From contig SKPR01000064.1 in the NCBI GenBank assembly GCA_007119455.1, positions 1 to 9,006 of the forward strand: a stretch of DNA of 9,006 bases, read 5' to 3'. Below are positions 1 through 6,488 of the stretch, one piece after another. Each line of letters opens with the position of its first letter. Within the stretch, counting starts at the first letter, position 1. Under the pieces are notes generated by a model. That model ran no database searches and was not told where the DNA came from. It saw only the letters and a list, made by a program, of their open reading frames with translations. Position numbers and translations under genes: made by a program. The stretch is from Candidatus Brevefilum sp. (GTDB lineage Bacteria > Chloroflexota > Anaerolineae > Anaerolineales > Anaerolineaceae).

Positions 1-513
1 AAAAAACGTCCAACGCCACGAAAGCTGGTCGGTCAGAAAACCACCAAGAAGAGGACCAATGACGGTCGAAATACCGCTCCAACCTGACCAGGCGCCAATC
101 GCCTGCCCCCGCTTTTCAGCGTTTGTGAAGATGACCCGTATCAGGGCCAGCGACTCAGGCACCATCAATGCGCCAGCGATCCCCTGAACGGCGCGAAAAC
201 CGATCAATAATGGCGCGCTGTTGACCAATCCGCAGGCGAAGGATGCTGTCCCGAAGCCAGCCAGGCCGATCAGACACATCCGCCTGCGACCAAATCGATC
301 ACCCAAAGCACCGCCGAGAATCAAAAGTGAGGCGAGGGTGATCAGATAGCCATCAATTACCCATTGCAAATCAGAAAGGGTGGCATCTAAACTGCGGCCA
401 ATCGCTGGAAGGGCTACCTTGATACTCGTAGAACTTAAAAATACGATCCCGGAAGCCAGGATGGTGGCGATCAAGGTCCATTTTTTTTCCTGATCTGTTG
501 CGCTTGAGTCCAA
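1..513 (-). CDS. DHA2-type MFS drug/solute exporter, N-terminal part (cut by window edge)
   Basis: This is the first 171 codons of an inner-membrane major facilitator transporter; the gene continues past the left edge. Translation shows a first helix at about residues 12-34 and motif A after helix 2 (GDRFGRRR, 71-78). The helix 4 motif is GFRAVQGIAGALMVPES (105-121). Motif C in helix 5 is GPLLGG (153-158), followed by LSWRWTFF at 164-171. The GP..GG..tD..sWRW pattern is typical of the 14-helix DHA2 (EmrB/QacA) group, which exports drugs or other small molecules with proton exchange. The start is TTG at 511-513. It has AAGGA six bases upstream, and an in-frame TAA lies three codons before it, so no earlier start is possible. 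The usual helix 1 aspartate of DHA2 proteins (LDxT) is serine here (S27), and a lysine (K32) follows. The gene lies 48 bases downstream of zwf and is probably cotranscribed. The substrate is unknown. Confidence 0.88.
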   Translation of the reverse strand, partial: MDSSATDQEKKWTLIATILASGIVFLSSTSIKVALPAIGRSLDATLSDLQWVIDGYLITLASLLILGGALGDRFGRRRMCLIGLAGFGTASFACGLVNSAPLLIGFRAVQGIAGALMVPESLALIRVIFTNAEKRGQAIGAWSGWSGISTVIGPLLGGFLTDQLSWRWTFF

Positions 514-519
514 TTGAAA

Positions 520-524
520 TCCTT
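520..524 (-). promoter_or_regulatory. Shine-Dalgarno site deciding the TTG start of the MFS gene
   Basis: On the minus strand AAGGA stands six bases before the TTG at 513. An in-frame TAA nine bases upstream of the TTG excludes a longer protein, so this site and the TTG define the start. Confidence 0.65.
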
Positions 525-561
525 AATTTTATTTATTTCAGTAAAATTTGCCGGATACTGT

Positions 562-2064
562 TTACTCCCCACAGCCATAATGCCAGTGACGTCCGTCCTG
601 TTCGATGAACCCCTCTGCCTGCTCCGGCCCCCAACTACCTGGAGAATAGCGATGGCAGGGTGGACCATCAGGGCTTTGCCATCTTTCCAAAACCGGGTCA
701 ATGATGCGCCAGGCTAATTCGATTTCATCTGCGCGGGTAAAGAGGGTGGCATCACCTGAAATGGCATCCAGCAGCAGGCGTTCATAAGCTTCTGGTAAAT
801 CACGTTCTTCGAAATCCTGGGCGAAAGCATAGTCGATATCAGCGCTGTGGGTTTCCATCCCGGCACCGGGTTGCTTGGTTTGAAGGCTTAATTTGATGCC
901 TTCGTTAGGCTGGATGCATAAGTAAAGGATATTGGGTGGGAGTTCTTCCCGATCCCCCAGGGGGAACATCAGGTGCGGAACCCGTTTAAATTCGATCACG
1001 ATCGAGGTCGATTTTGTGGCCAGGCGTTTGCCAGAGCGCAGGTAAAAGGGGACGTTCTTCCAGCGCCAGTTATCGATAAACAGGCGTAGTGCAGCAAAGG
1101 TGGCGGTTTTCGAATCGTCGTCCACGTCCTTTTCCTGTCGGTAGGCTTTGACACCGTCACCTGAGCCATATTGTCCTCTCAGATTACGGTCGATGGGCCG
1201 CACGGCCCGTAAAACATCAACCTTTTTATCGCGAAATGTTTCCGCTTCAAACGCGACAGGGGGTTCAATGGTCGTCAGGGCTAAAAGCTGCATGACATGA
1301 TTCTGGAACATGTCACGCAGAACACCAGTCTGGTCGTAAAAACCAGCCCGTTGACCAACACCCACGCTTTCAGCAACGGTGATCTGGATATTGTCGATGT
1401 AATTATGATTCCAGATAGGCTCAAAGATGGCATTTGCAAAGCGCAGGGTCATGAGGTTCTGAACGGTTTCTTTACCGAGGTAGTGATCAATTCGATAAAC
1501 CTGGCTTTCGCTGAATGCAGTATGAATGGTTTTATTCAACTCGCGTGCACTCTCGAGATTGGTGCCAAAGGGTTTTTCGACCACGATATGCGACCAGCCC
1601 TGCTCACTCTGGTTCAGTCCTGAACGACCCATTTGTTCGACGACTTCGGTAAATACAGCAGGTGGAATGGCCATGTGGAATAGACGATTACCGCCTGTAC
1701 CGAAATTTTCATCATTCTGGGCGATACGCTCTGCTAATTGCTGATAAGTATCCGGATCATCATAATCTCCGACCAGGTAAGAAATGCGGCTGGCAAAACT
1801 ATCCCAGTTTTCGCAGTCATCTGCTGGCTTGAGCCGTGCATTTTTACTGACGCCCTGGAAGAGATGTTCACGAAAAGCCTGATCGTCAAATTCAGTGCGA
1901 GCGACACCGATCACCTGGGTGGATGCGGATAGCAGTTCATCACAGGAAAGGCTGTATAAGGCCGGGATGAGCTTCCGCTGGGTCAGATCACCTGAAGCAC
2001 CAAATATGACAATCGTTACCGGTGGTGGATTTTCTTTTTGAATGCTGGTGTGGGGTTGGGTCAA
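562..2064 (-). CDS. zwf: Glucose-6-phosphate 1-dehydrogenase
   Basis: The enzyme oxidises glucose 6-phosphate to 6-phosphogluconolactone with NAD(P)+, the first step of the oxidative pentose phosphate pathway, in the cytoplasm. The 500-residue length is normal for the family. The N-terminal Rossmann fold shows the coenzyme motif GASGDLTQRK (22-31), followed by EKPFG (163-167, with K164). The substrate and active-site signature RIDHYLGKE is at 191-199, with H194. GVLRDMFQNHVMQ (247-259) holds H256, the likely general base by comparison with the Leuconostoc enzyme. The start is TTG at 2062-2064: an in-frame TGA lies five codons upstream, and GAAGG is about nine bases upstream. The nearby ATG at 2078-2080 is out of frame. 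No 6-phosphogluconate dehydrogenase or lactonase gene is visible beside it; the gene downstream is an MFS transporter. The family call is secure. Coenzyme preference cannot be read from the sequence. Confidence 0.97.
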   Translation of the reverse strand: MTQPHTSIQKENPPPVTIVIFGASGDLTQRKLIPALYSLSCDELLSASTQVIGVARTEFDDQAFREHLFQGVSKNARLKPADDCENWDSFASRISYLVGDYDDPDTYQQLAERIAQNDENFGTGGNRLFHMAIPPAVFTEVVEQMGRSGLNQSEQGWSHIVVEKPFGTNLESARELNKTIHTAFSESQVYRIDHYLGKETVQNLMTLRFANAIFEPIWNHNYIDNIQITVAESVGVGQRAGFYDQTGVLRDMFQNHVMQLLALTTIEPPVAFEAETFRDKKVDVLRAVRPIDRNLRGQYGSGDGVKAYRQEKDVDDDSKTATFAALRLFIDNWRWKNVPFYLRSGKRLATKSTSIVIEFKRVPHLMFPLGDREELPPNILYLCIQPNEGIKLSLQTKQPGAGMETHSADIDYAFAQDFEERDLPEAYERLLLDAISGDATLFTRADEIELAWRIIDPVLERWQSPDGPPCHRYSPGSWGPEQAEGFIEQDGRHWHYGCGE

Positions 2065-2096
2065 TTGAGTCTGCCTTCATCTACTAGCCGCGTTTA

Positions 2097-2125
2097 ATTA
2101 AAAGCATGTAACATCCATCTGTAAT
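2097..2125 (-). promoter_or_regulatory. Candidate sigma-70-type promoter for zwf
   Basis: Read on the minus strand, ATTACA (2125-2120, four of six matches to TTGACA) is followed by 17 bases and then TTTAAT (2102-2097, five of six matches to TATAAT). Transcription would begin near 2090, giving a leader of about 26 bases that still contains the GAAGG ribosome site. The -10 sits inside a perfect 10-base palindrome, TTTAATTAAA (2093-2102), which could serve as an operator or be chance. This is a prediction from pattern only. Confidence 0.45.
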
Positions 2126-2207
2126 GGCGTTTATATTGATCTTATTGGCGCTCTGGGGCACCAATTGGTGGCTGATGTTTGCAGAAGGTTGGTTTTGGGT
2201 TGATTAA
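2124..2207 (+). CDS. Possible 27-residue Trp-rich single-helix peptide
   Basis: An ATG opens 27 codons that end at a TAA. The peptide begins MAFILILLALWG, a hydrophobic stretch of about 20 residues, and contains five tryptophans (11, 15, 16, 23, 25). It looks like a one-helix membrane peptide. Against it being real, there is no Shine-Dalgarno sequence before the ATG, and the ATG overlaps the predicted -35 of the opposite-strand zwf promoter. The composition is odd enough to record, but chance is the more likely explanation. Confidence 0.15.
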   Translation: MAFILILLALWGTNWWLMFAEGWFWVD

Positions 2208-2368
2208 TGTTGTTTGGCAGGAAGTCAAGGATTAACGGGCATCCCTGTGGGGGGCAATAACACCGGTGGCAATTTCTTAGGTAAATGGGTAGAATTGATC
2301 AGGATTTTACAATTTGTTTATCCTAGTTAAGAACGGTATTTACCTTTCTTAATTTGAGATTTTAGCTG

Positions 2369-2374
2369 AAAGGA
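2369..2374 (+). promoter_or_regulatory. Ribosome binding site of mrp, possibly in a small hairpin
   Basis: AAAGGA stands seven bases before the mrp ATG. The six bases GAAAGG (2368-2373) can pair with CCTTTC (2343-2348) across a 19-base loop, which would cover the site. Six pairs with a long loop is weak, so the ribosome site is well supported but the hairpin is only possible. Confidence 0.6.
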
Positions 2375-2381
2375 AAAATAC

Positions 2382-3419
2382 ATGCCAGGTGTGACAAAGG
2401 ATCGCGTATTACAGGCGCTCAGCCAGGTGCAGGACCCGGAATTACACCGGGACCTGGTTTCACTGGGTATGGTGAAGGATGTCGCCATTGAAAACGCGAC
2501 TGTCTCATTTACCATTGAGCTGACCACCCCGGCCTGCCCCCTCAGGCAGCAAATCCAGCGGGATGCTGAACAAGCGGTGATGGCCCTGGAAGGTGTCGAT
2601 TCGGTGAGGGTCACCATGGGCGCAAAGGTGCCTGGGGATGAGAAAATCAAAGATCTGGCGATCAAGAATATCATTGCGGTGGGATCGGGTAAAGGCGGGG
2701 TGGGCAAATCCACCGTGGCTGTTAATATGGCGGTCGCGCTAAGCCAATGCGGTGCCAGTGTCGGCTTACTTGATGCGGATATTTACGGCCCTAATGTGCC
2801 GATGATGATGGGTGTGGAGGCATTGCCGCCATCCCCCAAAGAAAAAGGCATTCAACCCGCATTGGCATATGGCGTCAAGGTGATGTCGATCGGGTTCATG
2901 GTCAGCCCGGGACAACCCTTGATCTGGCGGGGGCCCATGCTGCATTCAGCGATCAAACAATTTTTGATGGATGTGGACTGGGGAGAGCTGGATTATTTGA
3001 TTATTGATCTCCCACCGGGAACGGGCGATGTGCAGCTTTCCCTGGTACAAACTGTGCCCCTCAGCGGTGGAGTGATCGTCACCATGCCGCAGCAGGTTTC
3101 CTTTGATGATGCAGCCCGAGCAGTTTCGATGTTTAAGAAGTTGGATGTGCCGATTTTGGGCGTGGTTGAGAACATGAGCTACCTCAAATTGGAGGACGGC
3201 TCACTCAGGCGACTTTTCGGCGAGGGGGGCGGTGAGCAACTGGCCCGGATGGCTGGTTCCCCGCTCCTGGCAGAGATCCCCATTGACGAAGGCATCCGTG
3301 AAGGCGGCGACCAGGGTGAACCGGTGGTGGCGTCAGCACCTGAATCCCCCGGGGCGAAAGCTCTGAATGCATTGGCGATGTCGGTGGCTGCCCGGATGAG
3401 TATGACCTTACGAGGATAA
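2382..3419 (+). CDS. mrp: Mrp/ApbC-type P-loop ATPase with N-terminal MIP18-like domain, lacking CxxC
   Basis: Proteins of this family (Mrp, ApbC, Nbp35) are cytoplasmic ATPases that help deliver Fe-S clusters to target proteins. The 345 residues split into two parts. Residues 1 to about 85 form a MIP18/DUF59 domain with the conserved TTPACP (48-53, C52). A SIMIBI ATPase follows, with the deviant Walker A GKGGVGKST (103-111) and DADIYGPNVP (131-140). IIDLPPGTGD lies at 207-216, and the late family motif VENMSY at 262-267. The spacing FGEGGGEQLA...IPID.GIREGGD after it matches the family. The CPxCG pair that normally follows ENMSY/F and bridges a cluster between subunits is replaced by LKLEDGS; the only cysteines left are C52 and C123. 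I recall similar CxxC-less Mrp proteins in other phyla such as cyanobacteria and actinobacteria. The start is ATG with AAAGGA seven bases upstream. The RicT-like gene follows 42 bases later. Confidence 0.94.
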   Translation: MPGVTKDRVLQALSQVQDPELHRDLVSLGMVKDVAIENATVSFTIELTTPACPLRQQIQRDAEQAVMALEGVDSVRVTMGAKVPGDEKIKDLAIKNIIAVGSGKGGVGKSTVAVNMAVALSQCGASVGLLDADIYGPNVPMMMGVEALPPSPKEKGIQPALAYGVKVMSIGFMVSPGQPLIWRGPMLHSAIKQFLMDVDWGELDYLIIDLPPGTGDVQLSLVQTVPLSGGVIVTMPQQVSFDDAARAVSMFKKLDVPILGVVENMSYLKLEDGSLRRLFGEGGGEQLARMAGSPLLAEIPIDEGIREGGDQGEPVVASAPESPGAKALNALAMSVAARMSMTLRG

Positions 3420-3446
3420 TTATCGCGTGAGGTTAAAACACCAGCA

Positions 3447-3455
3447 TGTTATAAT
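3447..3455 (+). promoter_or_regulatory. Extended -10 promoter, probably giving a leaderless mRNA for the PSP1 gene
   Basis: TGTTATAAT is a perfect TATAAT preceded by the TGn extension. It ends six bases before the ATG at 3462, so transcription would start at or within a base or two of the A of that ATG. No Shine-Dalgarno sequence precedes the ATG, which fits leaderless translation. The -35 position (about 3427-3432) is poor, as is common with extended -10 promoters. A 10-base palindrome GATAATTATC (3415-3424) overlaps the mrp stop codon just upstream. Confidence 0.6.
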
Positions 3456-3461
3456 CACGTT

Positions 3462-4454
3462 ATGAGTCATAGCAATATTATTGGCGTTCAATTTGAAGAA
3501 GTCGGCAAAATTTATTATTTTGACGCGTCCCGTTTTCCGGACCTCAAACCTGGGGATCCGGTGGTCGTTCGAACCAGCCGGGGTTTACAGCTCGCGCATA
3601 CGGTTCAGGCCAACCTCGATGTCAGCGACCTGGATTTGAACTCGTTTAAAATGGTCGAAAGGCCGGCTACACCAAGGGATCTCCTCAAACGCAAAGCCCT
3701 GGCACTCAAAGAGGAAGAGATCATGGCTCAAATCAGGGACCACCTGAATGAAAATGGTCTCAGTGGTGTAAAGGTGGTTTCAGCGGAATATTCACTGGAT
3801 GGTGACCAGCTTTTTATAATGCTCAACAGTGAATCTTCCGTCAATTATAATATCCGCCGGTTGCACCAGGATGTGCAGAAAATGGTCAAAGATGTTAAGC
3901 TTGACATACGCCAGATAGGCCCCAGGGATGCGGCGAAATTGATTGGTGGTATGGGTGCCTGCGGGCTCGAGACACGTTGCTGTTCGCAATTCCTGACTGA
4001 ATTCTCATCGATCTCAATTCGAATGGCCAAAACACAGGATATTTCCCTGACACCCTCTGAAATCACGGGTATGTGCGGTCGTTTACGTTGTTGCTTGATG
4101 TATGAATACGATCAGTATGTTGAGGCGATTAAGACCCTACCCAAGCGAAAACGCCGGGTCATCACGCCGATGGGTGAGGGCCGTGTGATCCAGATTCTGC
4201 CTTTGCGTCAGGCTGTGATCGTAGACATCCCTGAAATTGGCCCACGTCAATTCTCTAAAGAAGAACTCGACCATGCCAAGAAAATTGCCAATGGCGAAAC
4301 AGTTGAGCCGATGCCGGAATCTGAACCCAGGTCAGACCAGGTTGTCAGCCGGCCTGAAGATCAAACCGTCAATCGCGACAAGGGCTCAAATCAATCGAGT
4401 CAGCAAAAATCCTCTTCCAAGAAACGGCGGGGACGCAGATCACGCCGGTCATAA
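3462..4454 (+). CDS. ricT: RicT-like PSP1-domain Fe-S protein
   Basis: This 330-residue protein resembles Bacillus RicT (YaaT). In Bacillus it joins RicA and RicF in a complex that carries Fe-S clusters and guides RNase Y in mRNA processing. The PSP1 core spans roughly residues 5-225. Its signature has six cysteines: GMGACGLETRCC (163-174, with C167, C173 and C174) and GMCGRLRCCLMYE (203-215, with C205, C210 and C211). Between them lie FLTEFSSISIRMAK (177-190) and SLTPSEITG, both typical of the family. The last 50 residues (from about 281) are polar and low in complexity and end in a strongly basic stretch, KKRRGRRSRRS (320-330), which could contact RNA; this is inference. The likely leaderless ATG start was chosen because an extended -10 ends six bases before it. 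No ricA, ricF or rny gene is visible in the window. Placement next to mrp suggests a link in cluster delivery. The symbol is by family resemblance. Confidence 0.9.
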   Translation: MSHSNIIGVQFEEVGKIYYFDASRFPDLKPGDPVVVRTSRGLQLAHTVQANLDVSDLDLNSFKMVERPATPRDLLKRKALALKEEEIMAQIRDHLNENGLSGVKVVSAEYSLDGDQLFIMLNSESSVNYNIRRLHQDVQKMVKDVKLDIRQIGPRDAAKLIGGMGACGLETRCCSQFLTEFSSISIRMAKTQDISLTPSEITGMCGRLRCCLMYEYDQYVEAIKTLPKRKRRVITPMGEGRVIQILPLRQAVIVDIPEIGPRQFSKEELDHAKKIANGETVEPMPESEPRSDQVVSRPEDQTVNRDKGSNQSSQQKSSSKKRRGRRSRRS

Positions 4455-4488
4455 AGATTGAACAGAAATTTTGAGGAATTATCACACG

Positions 4489-5217
4489 ATGGAATTTATT
4501 GAAGGCTGGGAAGAATTAAAAGAGATCCTGATCATTTTGGCTCATCCGGATGACCCGGAATTTTTTTTGGGTGCATCAATTGCCCGGTGGATTAAGGCCG
4601 GTCATACTGTGCGTTATGTCCTGCTGACCCGGGGCGATAAAGGTGCCAAGGCAGAAGACCTCACCGCAGAAGATGTGGCCCAGATCCGAATCGAGGAACA
4701 AGAGGCTGCCGCTAAATCGCTCGGTGTCGAGTCTGTGGAATTTTTTAATTATGAGGATGGTTATCTCCTGCCTGATCTTGCGTTGCGCGAAAATGTTGTC
4801 CGTGTCATCCGAAAATATAAACCCCACATCCTTGTCACCTGTGATCCCGGGAATTTATTTCCAAATCAGCAATATATCAATCACCCGGATCATCGCTACG
4901 CTGGCCAGGTGGTGATTGATGCGGTTTTCCCGGCATCTGGTAACCGTTTCTTCTTCTCCGAGCTATTGAACGAAGGTTACCTGCCGCATGAGGTCGAAGA
5001 AGTGTGGATGAGCCTGACCAATCAGCCAGATGTCAAACTGGATGTGACCGATCACTGGGATGACAAAATTCAGTCCCTGAAATGCCATGCCTCTCAAATT
5101 GGAGACCCCAGGGCATTTGAAAAGCGAATGTTAGAGCGATTAACCAATGGTGAGGATGTGGACTTCAAATATGAAGAACAGTTTCGCCGGATCAAATTCA
5201 GGAGGCCTACCGAATGA
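4489..5217 (+). CDS. PIG-L/LmbE family zinc-dependent N-deacetylase
   Basis: The family removes an acetyl or related acyl group from the amine of GlcNAc-type or other small substrates; members include MshB, BshB and PIG-L. The 242-residue protein shows AHPDDPE (18-24) and NHPDHRYAG (131-139). By comparison with MshB, H19, D22 and H135 bind zinc and D21 is the general base. The fold has a Rossmann-like N-terminal half (KEILIILAHPDD) and RYVLLTRGDKGA at 42-53, the usual second strand and turn. I chose the ATG at 4489, with GAGGA 11 bases upstream. A TTG 18 bases earlier in the same frame has no ribosome site of its own. The gene lies 34 bases after the RicT-like gene, and its stop overlaps the start of the next gene (ATGA), so the two are probably translationally coupled. 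No other mycothiol or bacillithiol genes are nearby, so the substrate is open. Confidence 0.92.
   Translation: MEFIEGWEELKEILIILAHPDDPEFFLGASIARWIKAGHTVRYVLLTRGDKGAKAEDLTAEDVAQIRIEEQEAAAKSLGVESVEFFNYEDGYLLPDLALRENVVRVIRKYKPHILVTCDPGNLFPNQQYINHPDHRYAGQVVIDAVFPASGNRFFFSELLNEGYLPHEVEEVWMSLTNQPDVKLDVTDHWDDKIQSLKCHASQIGDPRAFEKRMLERLTNGEDVDFKYEEQFRRIKFRRPTE
5200..5205 (+). promoter_or_regulatory. Strong ribosome binding site of the M20 gene inside the PIG-L gene
   Basis: AGGAGG ends eight bases before the ATG at 5214 and lies within the last codons of the deacetylase gene. With the ATGA overlap it supports coupled translation of the two enzymes. Confidence 0.8.
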
Positions 5218-6401
5218 CGTTACTTAAAGAGGCTTTAGCTATTAAAAAAGGAACGATTGAGCTTCGCCGTGATTTTCATCGCCATCCCGAATTGGGATTT
5301 CAGGAGGAACGAACGGCAGCAATAGTGGCTAAAACCCTGACCGATCTGGGTTTAGATGTCACAACCGGTGTGGCAAAAACAGGTGTTATCGGGTTATTAC
5401 GTGGGACTTCTGCCTCTCCCGTATTGATGCTGCGGTTCGATATGGACGCATTACCGATCACGGAAGAGACAGGCGCGCCTTATGCTTCAGAGGAGCCAGG
5501 TAAAATGCATGCCTGTGGCCATGACAGCCATGTAGCTGTCGGGCTGAGTGTGGCCAGGCTGCTGTCTGCACGACGCGACCAGATTCAAGGCACGGTGAAA
5601 TTTGTGTTCCAACCTGCAGAAGAAGGAGATGGTGGCGCCATGCATATGGTGGCTGAGGGCGTTATGGAAGAACCCAACCCGGATTATGTATTGGGGATGC
5701 ATGTGTGGAATGAAATGCCCGTGGGCTGGTATTCCCTTACCCCGGGCCCGATGATGGCGGGTGCAGAAATATTTTCAGTGACAATCACGGGTAAAGGTGG
5801 TCACGGTGCTTCTCCACATCAGTCGGTTGACCCCATCGTAGCTGCAGCCCAGATTGTAAATGCTCTGCAAACAATTACCGCCCGCAACGTCAACCCATTG
5901 GAAAGTGCGGTCGTTTCGGTCTGCAAGCTGGATGCTGGCACGGCTTTCAATATTATCCCGCAGACAGCCAGGCTTTCTGGGACCATCCGAACTTTTAAGC
6001 CTGATGTGTATCAGACTGTCGAAACTCGCTTTAAGGAAATTGTCGAAAATGTGGCCAGCGCCATGGACTGTCAGGCTGAGATTGATTTGCTGCGGGTAAC
6101 CTTCCCGGTCGACAATGACCCTGAGATGATTAATGCCATGACGGACGTGGTGAAGGATTTCGACCCGGAAGCACGGATTGATCATGATCACCGAACGATG
6201 GGCTCGGAGGATTTCTCGTTGTTTATTAAGGATACGCCAGGCTGTTTCGTCATGGTTGGCTCTGCCAACCCGGAAAAAGGTCTGGATTTTGGCCATCACC
6301 ATCCCAAGTTTGATATTGATGAAGATTGCCTGCCCTTTGCGGTGGCGATTATGGCCCAGGGGGCATTGGAAATATTAAAACGAAATCCACACGGGGCCTA
6401 A
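5214..6401 (+). CDS. M20D family metal-dependent amidohydrolase (N-acyl amino acid / hippurate hydrolase type)
   Basis: This cytoplasmic enzyme would hydrolyse the amide of an N-acyl amino acid or a similar conjugate, as HipO, YxeP and plant IAA-amino acid hydrolases do. The 395 residues have the family order. FHRHPELGFQEERTA (21-35) comes first, then MDALPITEETG (77-87) and HACGHDSHVA (99-108, ligands C101 and H103). Next are FQPAEEGDGGA (132-142, catalytic E136 and ligand E137) and GMHVW (161-165, ligand H163). The dimerisation domain begins near 185 with ITGKGGHGASPH. GSEDFS lies at 330-335, and GHHHPKFDIDE (360-370) carries the last ligand, probably H362. No signal peptide is seen. All metal ligands are present, so it should be active. 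The overlap with the deacetylase stop codon suggests the two act on the same compound or pathway. The exact substrate cannot be read from sequence. Confidence 0.95.
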   Translation: MTLLKEALAIKKGTIELRRDFHRHPELGFQEERTAAIVAKTLTDLGLDVTTGVAKTGVIGLLRGTSASPVLMLRFDMDALPITEETGAPYASEEPGKMHACGHDSHVAVGLSVARLLSARRDQIQGTVKFVFQPAEEGDGGAMHMVAEGVMEEPNPDYVLGMHVWNEMPVGWYSLTPGPMMAGAEIFSVTITGKGGHGASPHQSVDPIVAAAQIVNALQTITARNVNPLESAVVSVCKLDAGTAFNIIPQTARLSGTIRTFKPDVYQTVETRFKEIVENVASAMDCQAEIDLLRVTFPVDNDPEMINAMTDVVKDFDPEARIDHDHRTMGSEDFSLFIKDTPGCFVMVGSANPEKGLDFGHHHPKFDIDEDCLPFAVAIMAQGALEILKRNPHGA

Positions 6402-6488
6402 ATTACCGCTTAATGGGTGAAGCCTCTTCGATTTCAAACAGAATTATCGCCTTGTATCTTTACAACCTGAACGCTGGTGATCACTCAG

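Larger units (their letters stand above)
2065..2381. other. Divergent intergenic region between zwf and mrp
   Basis: This 317-base spacer separates the minus-strand zwf and the plus-strand mrp. It holds a plausible zwf promoter (2097-2125) and a 27-codon Trp-rich plus-strand reading frame (2124-2207). An 8-base palindrome CACCGGTG lies at 2261-2268, flanked by two GGCAAT copies, and the mrp ribosome site is at 2369-2374. I could not choose a convincing mrp promoter. The AT-rich stretch from about 2295 to 2340 contains several weak candidates, for example TTGATC followed 16 bases later by TTTATC. I see no tRNA, riboswitch or terminator shape. Confidence 0.6.

Noticed and set aside
1297..1623. 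108-codon plus-strand frame inside zwf
   Set aside because: It covers the conserved zwf active-site region in antisense and has no recognisable product.
2261..2268. CACCGGTG palindrome flanked by GGCAAT repeats as a regulatory site or riboswitch
   Set aside because: The repeats are only six bases, and no longer structure or known riboswitch core can be drawn around them.
2327..2713. 128-codon minus-strand frame overlapping the start of mrp
   Set aside because: Antisense to the conserved MIP18-like and Walker A region; serine-rich translation typical of a shadow frame; the mrp reading is decisive.
5775..6302. 175-codon open frame on the minus strand inside the M20 gene
   Set aside because: It lies wholly antisense to a gene with all catalytic motifs intact; the translation shows no family pattern and has no suitable ribosome site. 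It is a codon-bias shadow.
6415..6440. GAAG-CCT-CTTC hairpin after the M20 gene as a terminator
   Set aside because: Only four to five base pairs and no T run follows it, so it does not qualify as an intrinsic terminator.
6477..6484. GTGATCAC palindrome as a Crp/Fnr-type operator
   Set aside because: It is a single 8-base palindrome without the spaced half-sites of such regulators; chance is likely.
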